Source of the DNA: Saxibacter everestensis
Lineage (GTDB): Bacteria > Actinomycetota > Actinomycetes > Actinomycetales > Brevibacteriaceae
Assembly: GCF_025787225.1 (NCBI RefSeq)
Contig: NZ_CP090958.1
Span: 3,892,550 to 3,956,549, forward strand
DNA: 64,000 bases
Direction: 5' to 3'
Of this stretch, positions 7,897 through 16,966 are shown in pieces (within the stretch, counting starts at the first letter, position 1; every line of letters starts with the position of its first letter). Made by a program: the position numbers and the translations under genes. A model generated the notes under the pieces. The model did no database searches. It was given only the letters and a program-made list of their open reading frames with translations, and was not told where the DNA came from.

Positions 7897-9246
7897 CTAA
7901 CCGGTGTAGTACTCGTCAGCGACCTTCAGCGCTTCATCGATGACATCGAGGCCGCGCACCAGCTCCTCTTCGGAGATAACCAGAGGCGGAGCGATGTGCA
8001 ACCGGTTGAAGTGCGTGAACGGCCAGACTCCGCGCTCCTTGCATGCTGCCAGCAGCTTCGTCATCGGTTCCGCGTCGGCGCCGGAGGCGTTGAACACGAC
8101 AAGCGGCTCGTGGGTTTCGCGGTTGGTCACCAGCTCGAGGGCGAAGAACAGTCCCTTGCCGCGGATCTCGCCGATGCTCGGGTGGTCGACTGCCATCTTG
8201 TCCAGCCGGGGACGCAACACCCGCTCGCCGAGGTCCTTGACGTGTTCGAGGATCTTCTCTTCTTCGAATACCTCGATGGACGCAACGCCGGCGGCACAGG
8301 CCAGCGGATGGCCCGAATAGGTCAGGCCGCCCGGGAAAGGCCGGTCTTCGAAGGTATCGGCGATCGCCTTCGACATGACCACGCCACCGAGCGGAACGTA
8401 CCCGGAGTTGACGCCCTTGGCGAAGGTCAGCAGGTCAGGCGTGACGCCCCAGTTGTTGATGGCGAACCATTCACCAACCCGGCCGAAGCCAACCATGACC
8501 TCGTCGGCGATCAGCATGATGCCGTACTTGTCGCAGATTTCGCGGACGCCGGCCAGGTAGCCGTCCGGCGGCAGCAACACTCCGTTGGTGCCAACGATGG
8601 TTTCCAGCAGGATGCCCGCAATCGTTCCCGGACCTTCGAGCATGACGAGCTGCTCGAGGTGCCCCAGCGACCGCTCCAGTTCCTCTGCCTCATTCTTCGC
8701 GCCGAACGCAGAACGGTAGGCGTATGGACCGAAGAAGTGCACGATACCGGTTGAGGAGTTGTCCGAAGCCCAGCGACGTGGATCGCCGGTCGCCGTTATC
8801 GCTGTGTGGGTTGCGCCGTGGTACGAGCGGTAGGCAGAGAGGATCTTCTGCTTACCGGTGTGCACCCGCGCCATCCGAATTGCGTTCTCGTTCGCCTCGG
8901 CGCCGCCGTTGGTGAAGAAGACCTTGTTCAGGTCTCCCGGTGCACGTTCCGCGATCAGTCGAGCTAGTTCGCTTCGGGCGTCGTTGGCGAACGCAGGGGC
9001 AACGAAGCACAGCTTCTCGGCCTGGTCCTTGATCGCCTGGACGACCTTGGGGTGCTGGTGACCGATGTTGGAGTTCACCAGCTGCGAGGCGAAGTCGAGC
9101 CAGGTGTTTCCGTCGTAGTCGCTGAACGACGCACCGGAGGCCGATTTGATCGGCAGCGGGTTGATGTGGGCCTGCGCGGACCACGAGTGCAGCACGTGGT
9201 CACGGTCGAGGCGCCGCACCTCGTCGGCTGTTGTTGGGATTGCCAT
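7897..9246 (-). CDS. Class III PLP-dependent aminotransferase
   Basis: About 449 residues, omega-aminotransferase fold (fold type I). Visible family marks: FFTNGGAEANENAIRMAR, YRSYHGATHTA, the Asp of LIADEVMVGFGR, the PLP Lys in LLTFAKGVNSGYVPLGG, and TYSGHPLACAAG. A GTG at 9249 and ATG at 9246 are adjacent; ATG sits 8 bp after AAGGAA and is preferred. Next to it lies a CoA-acylating semialdehyde dehydrogenase, the pair seen in beta-alanine (or taurine) catabolism, where the aminotransferase makes malonate semialdehyde. With a polyamine importer close by, a beta-alanine or diamine substrate is the best guess. GABA is a second option because a succinate-semialdehyde dehydrogenase is also present. 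Confidence 0.85.
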   Translation of the reverse strand: MAIPTTADEVRRLDRDHVLHSWSAQAHINPLPIKSASGASFSDYDGNTWLDFASQLVNSNIGHQHPKVVQAIKDQAEKLCFVAPAFANDARSELARLIAERAPGDLNKVFFTNGGAEANENAIRMARVHTGKQKILSAYRSYHGATHTAITATGDPRRWASDNSSTGIVHFFGPYAYRSAFGAKNEAEELERSLGHLEQLVMLEGPGTIAGILLETIVGTNGVLLPPDGYLAGVREICDKYGIMLIADEVMVGFGRVGEWFAINNWGVTPDLLTFAKGVNSGYVPLGGVVMSKAIADTFEDRPFPGGLTYSGHPLACAAGVASIEVFEEEKILEHVKDLGERVLRPRLDKMAVDHPSIGEIRGKGLFFALELVTNRETHEPLVVFNASGADAEPMTKLLAACKERGVWPFTHFNRLHIAPPLVISEEELVRGLDVIDEALKVADEYYTG

Positions 9247-9342
9247 CACAGTTTCCTTCTCTCGGTCTTTTTGTCGAAGACCGGTGTTGCTTTGCTTGTG
9301 GCTGGAACCGTCAGTCGTTGCTGGTCTCAGTCGCTTCTGGAA

Positions 9343-10833
9343 TCAGTCGTTGCTCGGAAAGCCGAGGTCGACGACGCTCGTCGATGGATCCGGCCAGCGG
9401 GTGGTCACAACTTTCGTTCTGGTAAAGAAATGTACTCCTTCGGGGCCGTACATGTGGCTGTCGCCGAACAGGGACTTCTTCCAGCCGCCGAAGGAGAACC
9501 AGCCGACCGGAACCGGAATCGGCACGTTCACGCCGACCATGCCGACCTCGACATCGGCCTCGAACGAGCGGGCCGCGCCGCCATCCCGGGTGAAGATCGC
9601 CACGCCATTGCCGAACTCGTTGTTGTTGATCAGCTCGACGGCGTCCGTGTAGTTCTCGGCGCGGACAACGGCGAGTACCGGCCCGAAGATTTCCTCGTCG
9701 TACACCGCCATTCCCGGCTTCACGTTGTCCAGCAGCGAAACGCCGATGAAGAAGCCGTCACCGTCGAACTTCTGTTCGCGTCCGTCGACGACCACCGTCG
9801 CGCCCTCGGCGGCGCCCTTGTCGATGTATGAAGCGACCTTGTCCCGGTGTTGCGCCGTGACGAGCGGGCCCATCTCGGATGCCGGGTCGGTGCCGTCGCC
9901 GATAGACAGTTTGGCAATCCGTTCCTGCACCTTGCCGACCAGTTCGTCGGCTACGTCGCCCACCGCAACCAGGACTGAAACGGCCATGCAGCGTTCGCCG
10001 GCCGAGCCGTAGGCCGCGGAGATGGCGGCGTCCGCAGCGGCGTTCAGGTCGGCATCCGGCAGTACAACCATGTGGTTCTTGGCACCGCCGAGTGCCTGAA
10101 TCCGCTTGCCCTGGGCAGTTCCATTGCTGTACACGTACTGCGCGATCGGGGTGGAGCCGACAAAGCTGACAGCCTTCACGTCATCGTGGTTTAGCAGGCC
10201 GTCGACGGCCACCTTGTCACCGTGCAGCACGGTGAAGACGCCATCCGGCAGCCCGGCTTCGGTCAACAGCTCGGCGATGATCAGCGCGGCGCTTGGATCC
10301 TTCTCGCTGGGCTTGAGGATGAAAGTGTTTCCGCAGGCGATGGCATTCGACAGCATCCACAGCGGAACCATCACCGGGAAGTTGAAGGGTGTGATGCCGG
10401 CAACGACACCGACCGCCTGGCGAAGCTCATGCACATCGACCCCGGTCGACGCCTGCAGGCTGTGGCCCCCCTTGAGGTGAACTGGAAGGCCGCAAGCGAA
10501 TTCCACGTTCTCCAGACCGCGGGAGACCTCACCGGCGGCGTCGGAGAGCACCTTGCCGTGCTCGGAGGTAACAGCCGCGGCAAGCCGGTCGCGGTTGGCG
10601 TCGAGCAGGGCGCGGAAACGGAACATGATCTGCGTGCGCTTGGTCAGGCTGGTGTTGCGCCAGGCCGGAAGCGCAGCCTGCGCTGCGGCGACGGCAGTGT
10701 CGACATCCTGTTCGCTGGCCAGCAGTACCTGTGAGGCTTGTTCGCCGGTTGCCGGGTTGAAAACGGGTGAGGTGCGCGAGGCCGCGGCGTCGCCAACGTA
10801 TTCGCCGTTGATGTAATGCTTGAGGACGTTCAC
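9343..10833 (-). CDS. mmsA: Methylmalonate/malonate-semialdehyde dehydrogenase, CoA-acylating
   Basis: A 496-residue aldehyde dehydrogenase with the marks of the CoA-acylating MmsA group: GITPFNFPVMVPLWM, the cofactor-contact FVGSTPIAQYVY, LGGAKNHMVVLPDAD (no general-base Glu at the usual place, as in MmsA), and the catalytic Cys in SAGERCMAVS (about residue 282). It turns malonate or methylmalonate semialdehyde plus CoA and NAD into acetyl- or propionyl-CoA with loss of carbon dioxide. GTG 10833 is about 10 bp after AAGGAG. It lies directly upstream of the aminotransferase on the same strand (gap about 96 bp), so the two probably share a transcript and substrate. PucR is divergent. Confidence 0.92.
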   Translation of the reverse strand: MNVLKHYINGEYVGDAAASRTSPVFNPATGEQASQVLLASEQDVDTAVAAAQAALPAWRNTSLTKRTQIMFRFRALLDANRDRLAAAVTSEHGKVLSDAAGEVSRGLENVEFACGLPVHLKGGHSLQASTGVDVHELRQAVGVVAGITPFNFPVMVPLWMLSNAIACGNTFILKPSEKDPSAALIIAELLTEAGLPDGVFTVLHGDKVAVDGLLNHDDVKAVSFVGSTPIAQYVYSNGTAQGKRIQALGGAKNHMVVLPDADLNAAADAAISAAYGSAGERCMAVSVLVAVGDVADELVGKVQERIAKLSIGDGTDPASEMGPLVTAQHRDKVASYIDKGAAEGATVVVDGREQKFDGDGFFIGVSLLDNVKPGMAVYDEEIFGPVLAVVRAENYTDAVELINNNEFGNGVAIFTRDGGAARSFEADVEVGMVGVNVPIPVPVGWFSFGGWKKSLFGDSHMYGPEGVHFFTRTKVVTTRWPDPSTSVVDLGFPSND

Positions 10834-10876
10834 TGGGATTGTTCTCCTTTGAATCTGCAGTCAGGTTCACGGCAGG

Positions 10877-10892
10877 GGTAGTCAGTACTACC
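10877..10892. promoter_or_regulatory. Inverted repeat between mmsA and pucR-type gene, putative operator
   Basis: Perfect 6-bp arms GGTAGT and ACTACC with a 4-bp spacer lie in the 133-bp gap between divergent genes. The site is well placed to serve the PucR regulator and both promoters. Inference only. Confidence 0.4.
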
Positions 10893-10966
10893 ATCGTTGC
10901 CCGCTTTCGGGCTTCGAGGTAGCTACAGAGTGTCAGCAATTCCAGCAAATTAGGTACATTGTGTAA

Positions 10967-12523
10967 ATGCCGCTGACAGTTGCCGATGTGCTCGACGTTC
11001 CAGCCGTTCGGCGTGGGAAGCCGAAGGTGGTTGCCGGCGCGGAATCGCTGAACCGCCAGGTCACCTGGGTTCATGTCCTCGAACTGCCGGACACCGGCTA
11101 TCTGCTGCAGGGTGGTGAGCTGGTGCTGAGCACCGGAATCGCGCTTCCCGACAATGCGGCGGCGCTGCGCGCCTTCATCCGCGGGATCGTCGACGCTGGT
11201 GTCGCCGGTCTGGTGATCGAACTCGGCAAGCGGTACCGGGATGAACTGCCGGCCGCTCTCGTGACTGAGGCCGAACGCAGCGGACTGCCGCTTATCGCGC
11301 TCGCCAATGAGATCCGTTTTGTCGCGGTGACCAGGATCGTGCACGAGCAGGTGCTGGGATCGCAGGTCGAGCGGCTCAAGGCGTCTGAGGAGGTGCACAG
11401 GGCATTTCACGAACTCACGGTGCGCGGTGCCACCCAAAGCGAGGTGATCTCTGAGGCGGCCCGGCTTTCCGCCGCGCCAGTGGTGCTCGAGGACCTGAAC
11501 CACCGGGTGCTGGGCTTCGCCGGGCTGACCGAGGCCGATGCCGACGATATTCTCGGTCGCTGGCAGCAGATCTCCCGGCGAAGCCAGGAGCGCGGCTGGA
11601 TCACCTCGGCGGTCGGCGCCCGCGGGCACATCTGGGGCCGGCTCGTGATGGTCGATTCCGTCGATCAGCCCTCACAGGCCATGCTGCTCGAACGCGCGGC
11701 GTCGACGCTCGCGCTGGGCCGGCTACTGGACGGCTCAACGTTGGCGCCTGAACTGTCGACGCACCGAAACATCATTGCCGGGTTGATGGACTACTCGTTG
11801 TCCGCACGCGAGGTGAGTTTGCGGGCGAAGGCGTTCGGCGTCGGTCTGGAGGGCCGGCAGATGACCGGCATTGCGCTGGTGGCGCGAACACCCGAAACGG
11901 CGGCAGGATCGCCGGATGCCGACCTGCTCGCCGAGCTGGACCGGCAGCAGATCTCCGGCCTGATCGGCAGGCTCGGGCGAGTACCTGTCATGTTGTTGCC
12001 GGCAAAATCGCCGGAACGTGCCGAACAGCTGTTATCGGCACTGGCGTCGGCGCTGCCGGCCTGGATGCTGTGCGCGGGGGAGTGCGTCGCCGAGGTCCGC
12101 TCGGCGCGGGAATCATTGGCCACCGCCCTGCATGTCGCCGATGTCGTTGGGGCTAGCGGGGAAGCGGCCACGCCCTGGCTCCGCGCAGCGCGGCGGGAGG
12201 AACAGTGGATCTGGCGGGTCGAGGACCTGCATGTCCGCGGTCTGCTGCACGAGCTGCGCGACGACGTCCGGCTGCAGGCCTTCGCCGAACGGGAGCTCGC
12301 CGCCCTGCACCTTGCCGATGCGGCCGGTGCCAACCTGATCGAGGTGCTCAGCGTCTTTCTCGGCTCAGGCGGGTCGAAGGTCGATGCCGCCAAACGGCTG
12401 CACCTGTCCCGGCCGGCACTGTATGCGAAGCTTGGCCGGATCGAGCGTCTGCTCGGTGTCTCGCTGGATGACGCCGAAACCCGCACGTCTCTGCACCTGG
12501 CGGTTCTGGCGCTCGGCGGGTAG
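10967..12523 (+). CDS. PucR-family transcriptional regulator
   Basis: A 518-residue regulator. The N-terminal PucR domain (about 1-125: MPLTVADVLDVPAVRRGK, VHVLELPDTGYLLQGGELVL) precedes a sensor region. The C-terminal PucR helix-turn-helix (about 445-510) reads GGSKVDAAKRLHLSRPALYA then KLGRIERLLG. Such proteins are activators of purine, GABA or amine catabolism in actinobacteria and bacilli. It is divergent from mmsA/aminotransferase and upstream of gabD, so both are candidate targets. No good ribosome-binding site precedes ATG 10967, so the mRNA may be leaderless or weakly translated. Confidence 0.88.
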   Translation: MPLTVADVLDVPAVRRGKPKVVAGAESLNRQVTWVHVLELPDTGYLLQGGELVLSTGIALPDNAAALRAFIRGIVDAGVAGLVIELGKRYRDELPAALVTEAERSGLPLIALANEIRFVAVTRIVHEQVLGSQVERLKASEEVHRAFHELTVRGATQSEVISEAARLSAAPVVLEDLNHRVLGFAGLTEADADDILGRWQQISRRSQERGWITSAVGARGHIWGRLVMVDSVDQPSQAMLLERAASTLALGRLLDGSTLAPELSTHRNIIAGLMDYSLSAREVSLRAKAFGVGLEGRQMTGIALVARTPETAAGSPDADLLAELDRQQISGLIGRLGRVPVMLLPAKSPERAEQLLSALASALPAWMLCAGECVAEVRSARESLATALHVADVVGASGEAATPWLRAARREEQWIWRVEDLHVRGLLHELRDDVRLQAFAERELAALHLADAAGANLIEVLSVFLGSGGSKVDAAKRLHLSRPALYAKLGRIERLLGVSLDDAETRTSLHLAVLALGG

Positions 12524-12859
12524 CGGCCCTTCATGAGGAGTGGCGCGACGCACGGGACCATTGGCGCCTCGGTGATCGGATACTTGGGAGTGCTAGCAGT
12601 CGAAATGGGGGCCGCAACCCTCCCGGCCGGTCGCAGCAACCCTCCCAGCCGTCGCAGCGACCCTCCCCGCGGGGCCGCCGGGAATCCGGTTCCTGCCTTT
12701 CTGGCCGGACTCGCAAGCGCGTAGGCAGTCGGCAGAGCTACCATGGATTTCACCTCGGGATGAGGGCAACCAGAGGCAATCATCCGACGCAACCGGTAAT
12801 GGCGCACGGCGTCACGCTGGTGCCTTCAGGCATCGGCGCTATTCCAGGAAGAGATACCA
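12524..12859. other. Intergenic region with short imperfect repeats
   Basis: This 336-bp gap between the PucR gene and gabD holds no gene I can support. At 12611-12670 there are three imperfect units of about 20 bp built around GCAACCCTCCC (third copy GCGACCCTCCC). A weak AGGAAGAG ribosome-binding site for gabD ends the gap. Confidence 0.6.
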
Positions 12860-14224
12860 ATGAGCAGCACTACATCAGGACCGTCCTACCAGGTCACCGA
12901 CCCATCGACCGGTGAGGTCGTCGATTCGTTCGACATCGCGACCGACGCCGAGATCGAGGCGGCACTGTCGTCCTCGGCCGCGGCATACGGGACGTGGAAA
13001 GATGTGCCGATCACCGAGCGAGCAGAGGTCGTGAAGAAGGTTGCGGCGCTGTTCGCCGAGCGGGCCGACGAACTCGCGGCCATTGCGACCCGGGAGATGG
13101 GCAAGCCGGAAGCCGAGGGGGTCGAAGAGGCTGAATTCTGTCAGGCGATCTTCGAGTACTTCGCGAACGAAGGCCCGACCCTGGCTGCGGACCAGCCGAT
13201 CAAGGCGTTTTCCGGCGGCAAGGCGATGGTGCAGAGGCTGCCGATCGGCCCGCTGCTGGGCATCATGCCGTGGAACTTCCCGTTCTACCAGATCGCCCGG
13301 TTCGTGGCGCCGAACCTCATGTTGGGCAACACCATCATCCTCAAGCACGCCGAGTCGGTGCCGGGCTCCGCGCTCGCGGTCGAGCAGATCATGAAGGACG
13401 CCGGACTGCCCGAGGGCGCGTACATCAACGTCTTCGCGACACACGACCAGATCGAGACGATCATCGCCGATCCGCGCATCCAGGGTGTCTCGCTGACCGG
13501 CTCGGAGCGCGCCGGCGCAATCGTGGGCGCCCTGGCCGGAAAGCACCTCAAGAAGTGCGTGCTGGAGCTGGGCGGATCCGACCCGTTCGTCGTGCTCGAC
13601 ACGGCTGACATCGACGAGGTCGCCGGTACCGCGTGGGACTTCCGGATGTACAACACCGGCCAGGCCTGCAACTCCAACAAGCGGATGATCGTGATGGACG
13701 ACCTGTTCGACGACTTCGTCGGCAAGCTTACCGAGAAGGCGCTGGCGACTGAGACGTACTCACCGCTCTCGTCGCGCGCCGCCGCCGAGTCGCTGGCCGA
13801 GCAGGTGCAGGACGCAGTGGACAAGGGGGCGACGCTGCACGCCGGCGGCGTACTGAGCGACGGACCGGCAGCGTTCTACTCCCCGGCCGTGCTGTCAGGG
13901 ATTACCGAGGAGATGCGGGCATACCGAGAGGAACTGTTCGGGCCCGTCGCGGTCGTTTACAAGGTCGGCAGCGACGAGGAAGCGCTCGAGCTGGCGAACA
14001 ACACCCAGTACGGTCTGGGCGGTTCGGTATTCAGCACCGACCCCGAGCGGGCCACCAAGCTCGCGCAGCGACTTGAAGTCGGCATGGCCAATGTCAACAC
14101 AGCGGCCGGAGAAGGCGCCGAGATTCCCTTCGGCGGCGTCAAGCGCTCAGGCTTCGGCCGGGAACTCGGACCGCTGGGCATGGACGAGTTCGTGAACAAG
14201 CGAATGTTCTACGTCGCCGACTGA
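12860..14224 (+). CDS. gabD: NAD(P)-dependent succinate-semialdehyde dehydrogenase
   Basis: A 454-residue aldehyde dehydrogenase of the short GabD1 type. Marks: GIMPWNFPFYQIARF, the cofactor loop SLTGSERAGAIVG, the general-base Glu in LELGGSDPFVVL (about residue 235), the catalytic Cys in NTGQACNSNKR (about 269), and the end PFGGVKRSGFGRELG. It oxidises succinate semialdehyde to succinate, the last step of GABA and putrescine breakdown. AGGAAGAG precedes the ATG. It stands alone on the plus strand after the PucR gene and is followed by a long terminator hairpin. Activity on other small semialdehydes cannot be excluded. Confidence 0.85.
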   Translation: MSSTTSGPSYQVTDPSTGEVVDSFDIATDAEIEAALSSSAAAYGTWKDVPITERAEVVKKVAALFAERADELAAIATREMGKPEAEGVEEAEFCQAIFEYFANEGPTLAADQPIKAFSGGKAMVQRLPIGPLLGIMPWNFPFYQIARFVAPNLMLGNTIILKHAESVPGSALAVEQIMKDAGLPEGAYINVFATHDQIETIIADPRIQGVSLTGSERAGAIVGALAGKHLKKCVLELGGSDPFVVLDTADIDEVAGTAWDFRMYNTGQACNSNKRMIVMDDLFDDFVGKLTEKALATETYSPLSSRAAAESLAEQVQDAVDKGATLHAGGVLSDGPAAFYSPAVLSGITEEMRAYREELFGPVAVVYKVGSDEEALELANNTQYGLGGSVFSTDPERATKLAQRLEVGMANVNTAAGEGAEIPFGGVKRSGFGRELGPLGMDEFVNKRMFYVAD

Positions 14225-14264
14225 TCAAGGCGTCGCACCGGGATGCCGTGCAACCCGGGCATGA

Positions 14265-14326
14265 CGAAGGCCTCCGGTTGCGAGGCGGGTTGTTAATGAA
14301 TCCGCTTCGCAACCAGGAGGCCTTCG
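14265..14326. terminator. Long terminator hairpin after gabD
   Basis: The arm beginning CGAAGGCCTCC at 14265 pairs with the arm ending GGAGGCCTTCG at 14326. With one bulge and a few mismatches the stem runs for about 25 bp. It lies between convergent genes (gabD and the MerR gene), so it can serve both. Confidence 0.75.
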
Positions 14327-14417
14327 TGTTCTGCGACCGCGTTCTGTCAGGGGGTCTGCCTTGGTGCAGCCTGCTGGCGGCGTCGCGCGGAGGTGGTGGG
14401 CATACTGGCGCTACGTA

Positions 14418-15197
14418 TTAGTTTCTGTCGACGGGGATGCGCTCGAACCGGGTCAAGCCCTTCCAGCCCCGCTCCTCCAGGAGCGTCAGCAGCCGCTCGG
14501 CCGCTGGGGCGGACTTGGCCATGGTCGCGTCCAGCAGGTCGACGAACCTGTCGTCGAGGCCGTCCTCGTCGACGTCGCCGGACTCGACCGCGCGCGTCAG
14601 GATTCGGTCCAGGATGTCGGCGACCTTGACCACTCGCGGGTCGTCGGCTGTCCAGTCGGGCGATCCGCTGAGCAGGCTGTACAGGCGCACCATGTCCGGG
14701 TCGTCCAGATCTTCGTGCTTGCTGGCGATGATGGTGTCGATCTGGTCGGGGACCTGTGCCGCGACCATGATCCAGGCATCCCGCTCCATCTCGATGTACT
14801 TCTCCTCGACGCCCAGCCCGCGCAGCCGGTCGAGATAGCCCACGACGCTCGGCGGAAGCGCCATCTGCTCTCCAGCAGCGAGCCGCGCGAGCCGCTTGCG
14901 AGTGTCCTGCAGCCGTCGGACCTCGGCGCGCAGCCGTTTGTCGATCTCGCTGACGCCCTCGGCGAGTTCCTCCGGCCCGGCGTCGAGGAGGTCCTCCACC
15001 TGGGCTAGAGGCACGCCCGCGCTTGCGAGAATGTGTATCCGGATCAGCCGCACCATTGCCGCAGCGTCGTAACTCCGATACCCGGAACTGTCGCGCTCGG
15101 GCTCGAGCAGCAGCCCGAGCTTGTGGTAATGCCGGACGGTCGCCACCGTCACACCGGCGTACGCGGCGAGCTGGCTGATGGTGAGCATGACATCCAT
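14418..15197 (-). CDS. MerR-family transcriptional regulator
   Basis: A 259-residue regulator. The N-terminal MerR domain (about 4-75) has ISQLAAYAGVTVATVRHYHK, then LGLL.P.RD.SGYRSYD and a second helix pair. A charged linker helix and a long C-terminal region (about 130-259) follow, larger than in metal-sensing MerR proteins and possibly for binding a drug or other small molecule. It is the last gene of a transcript with an ABC-2 exporter. A MerR-type promoter with a 20-bp spacer sits before that operon (16967-16998), so it probably controls its own transcript. ATG 15197 or 15188 could be the start. Confidence 0.85.
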   Translation of the reverse strand: MDVMLTISQLAAYAGVTVATVRHYHKLGLLLEPERDSSGYRSYDAAAMVRLIRIHILASAGVPLAQVEDLLDAGPEELAEGVSEIDKRLRAEVRRLQDTRKRLARLAAGEQMALPPSVVGYLDRLRGLGVEEKYIEMERDAWIMVAAQVPDQIDTIIASKHEDLDDPDMVRLYSLLSGSPDWTADDPRVVKVADILDRILTRAVESGDVDEDGLDDRFVDLLDATMAKSAPAAERLLTLLEERGWKGLTRFERIPVDRN

Positions 15198-15203
15198 AGT
15201 GCC

Positions 15204-15977
15204 TCAGGCAATCTTCCGCTGATAGGCGACCATCGCGAAGGCATATGCTACGACGGCGATGCCGACGCACCACGCCAGCGCGATCCAGATGTCGGCATCG
15301 ACCGACCGCTGGGCGAACAGATCGCGGATCGTGTTCACGATCGACGTCACCGGCTGGCGATCGGCGAACCAGCGCACCGGCCCGGGCATTGACTCGGTGG
15401 GCACGAACGCGGAGCTGATGAACGGCAGGAAGATCAGCGGGTAGGAGAAGACGCTCGCGCCCTCCGCCGATTTCGCCGACAGGCCGGCGATCACCGCGAC
15501 CCAGGTGAGCGCAAGGATGAACAGCACCAAGATGCCCGCGACTGCGAGCCAGCCGCGCACTCCCGCCCCCGTTCGGAAGCCCATCAGGAGGGCGATACCC
15601 ACTACGATCACGACCGAGATCAGGTTCGCCGCCAGCGAGGTCAGCACATGCGCCCACAGCGCGGAGGGTCGGGCGATCGGCATGGAGTTGAACCGGTCGA
15701 GGATCCCTCCCTGCATGTCGGTGAAGAGCCGATAGGCGGTGTAGGAGATGCCCATCGCGACAGTGATCAGCAGGACGCCCGGCAGCATGTAGTCGATATA
15801 CGAACTAGAGCCGGCCTCGGGCCCGGTATCGATGGCGCCGCCGAGCACGTAGACGAACAGCAGCATGATCGCGATCGGCATCACCGCGGTCGTGATTATG
15901 GTGTCAGGGCTCCGGGTGACGTGTTTCATTGACCGCCCCGTGAGGGTGGCGGTGTCTGCGACGAAGTGCGTGACCAT
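15204..15977 (-). CDS. ABC-2 type transporter permease (DrrB-like)
   Basis: A 257-residue membrane protein with about six hydrophobic helices. It has the DrrB/ABC-2 pattern: RSPDTIITTAVMPIAIMLLF near the start, MLPGVLLITVAMG, and the late PLIFLPFISSAFVPTESMPG, which ends a transmembrane region typical of the family. The gene lies 8 bp after the ATPase gene, and the MerR gene follows after 6 bp. It should form the membrane part of a multidrug or antibiotic exporter. Confidence 0.88.
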   Translation of the reverse strand: MVTHFVADTATLTGRSMKHVTRSPDTIITTAVMPIAIMLLFVYVLGGAIDTGPEAGSSSYIDYMLPGVLLITVAMGISYTAYRLFTDMQGGILDRFNSMPIARPSALWAHVLTSLAANLISVVIVVGIALLMGFRTGAGVRGWLAVAGILVLFILALTWVAVIAGLSAKSAEGASVFSYPLIFLPFISSAFVPTESMPGPVRWFADRQPVTSIVNTIRDLFAQRSVDADIWIALAWCVGIAVVAYAFAMVAYQRKIA

Positions 15978-15985
15978 GTCGTTCC

Positions 15986-16804
15986 CTACTTCTTTCCTGA
16001 ATCCGTGGCGCGGTCGTCCCCGCCGGTGTCGTTGTTGCTGCCCTCGCCGACGAGCGCGAGGAAGATGTCTTCGAGGGAAGGCTGCTTCTCGACGTACTCG
16101 ACCTTCGAGGGTGGCAGCAGCTGCTTCAGCTCGCTCAGGGTGCCATTCACGATGATTCGTCCCTTGTGCAGGATCGCGATCCGGTCAGCCAGCTCCTCCG
16201 CCTCGTCAAGGTACTGCGTGGTCAACAGCACAGTCGTCCCCCGCTGCGCCAGTTCCTTCACGGTCTGCCACACCTCGATCCGCGCCTCAGGGTCGAGCCC
16301 CGTCGTCGGCTCGTCCAGGAAGATGATCGACGGGTCTCCGATCAGGCTCATTGCGATGTCCAGCCGTCGGCGCATGCCACCCGAGTAGGTCGAGGCCCTC
16401 CTACTGCCGGCCTCGGTCAGCGCGAACCTCGCCAATAGGCCGTCCGCGATCATGCCGGGCGCCTTGAGGTGGCGGAGCTTGGCGACGAGGATCAGGTTCT
16501 CCCGCCCCGTGAGGATCTCGTCGACGGCGGCGAACTGTCCGGTCAGGCTGATTGACTCCCGCACGTCCGCTGCTCCGACGGCGATATCGAAGCCGTTGAT
16601 GCTGGCTGTGCCCGCATCGGACTTCAGCAGCGTGGACAGGATTCTCACGGCCGTTGTCTTGCCAGCCCCGTTGGAACCGAGGAGGGCGAAGATGCTTCCG
16701 CGGGCGACCTCGAAGTCCACCCCGCGCAGCACGTCGACCTTTCCGTACGACTTCTCCAGACCCCGCACACGGATCGCCGCAGCGACGATCGATCCGGAGC
16801 TCAT
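15986..16804 (-). CDS. ABC transporter ATP-binding protein (DrrA-like)
   Basis: About 272 residues. Walker A GSNGAGKTT, signature YSGGMRRRLD, Walker B IIFLDEPTTGLDPEAR and the LLTTQYLDEAEELADRI switch region are those of daunorubicin-resistance-type ATPases; the C-terminal part (SVEDIFLALVGE-like) also fits. The start ATG 16804 (MSSGSIVAAA) overlaps the TGA of a small 37-codon gene by 4 bp. The frame is open further upstream, but that stretch covers the small gene and has no family match. It powers the DrrB-like permease. Confidence 0.88.
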   Translation of the reverse strand: MSSGSIVAAAIRVRGLEKSYGKVDVLRGVDFEVARGSIFALLGSNGAGKTTAVRILSTLLKSDAGTASINGFDIAVGAADVRESISLTGQFAAVDEILTGRENLILVAKLRHLKAPGMIADGLLARFALTEAGSRRASTYSGGMRRRLDIAMSLIGDPSIIFLDEPTTGLDPEARIEVWQTVKELAQRGTTVLLTTQYLDEAEELADRIAILHKGRIIVNGTLSELKQLLPPSKVEYVEKQPSLEDIFLALVGEGSNNDTGGDDRATDSGKK

Positions 16805-16914
16805 GATCGGGGGCTCCCGGTCTCTGCCTCGGCGCGGGCAATCGCGCCGATCAACCGCTGCCGCTCCTTGTCGCCGATGTCGCCGACGACCTTCTCGATG
16901 AAACCCGACATCAT
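16801..16914 (-). CDS. 37-residue small protein, possibly a truncated DUF1048 protein
   Basis: The peptide starts MMSGFIEKVVGDIGDKERQR and ends ETGSPRS. GAGGAGG lies 6 bp before the ATG, one of the strongest ribosome-binding sites in the region, and the TGA overlaps the ATPase start (ATGA). From memory, the first 20 residues resemble the start of DUF1048 proteins, which often accompany PadR-controlled DrrAB-type exporters. Here the rest of the domain is missing, so this may be a deletion remnant kept as a translation-coupling leader. The DUF1048 link needs a profile search. Confidence 0.55.
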   Translation of the reverse strand: MMSGFIEKVVGDIGDKERQRLIGAIARAEAETGSPRS

Positions 16915-16966
16915 TTGCCTCCTCTTGGAGAGCCGGTCCCACACCCTGTGGAAAGCTCCTGCCAAC

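Noticed and set aside
12611-12670. GCAACCCTCCC units as a mobile or REP-type element
   Set aside because: Only three imperfect copies in one place and no inverted ends; kept as a note in the intergenic entry.
14347-15657. Long open frame (436 codons) on the minus strand
   Set aside because: It shadows the MerR and ABC-2 permease genes in another frame and its product is Arg/Gly-rich with no family motif.
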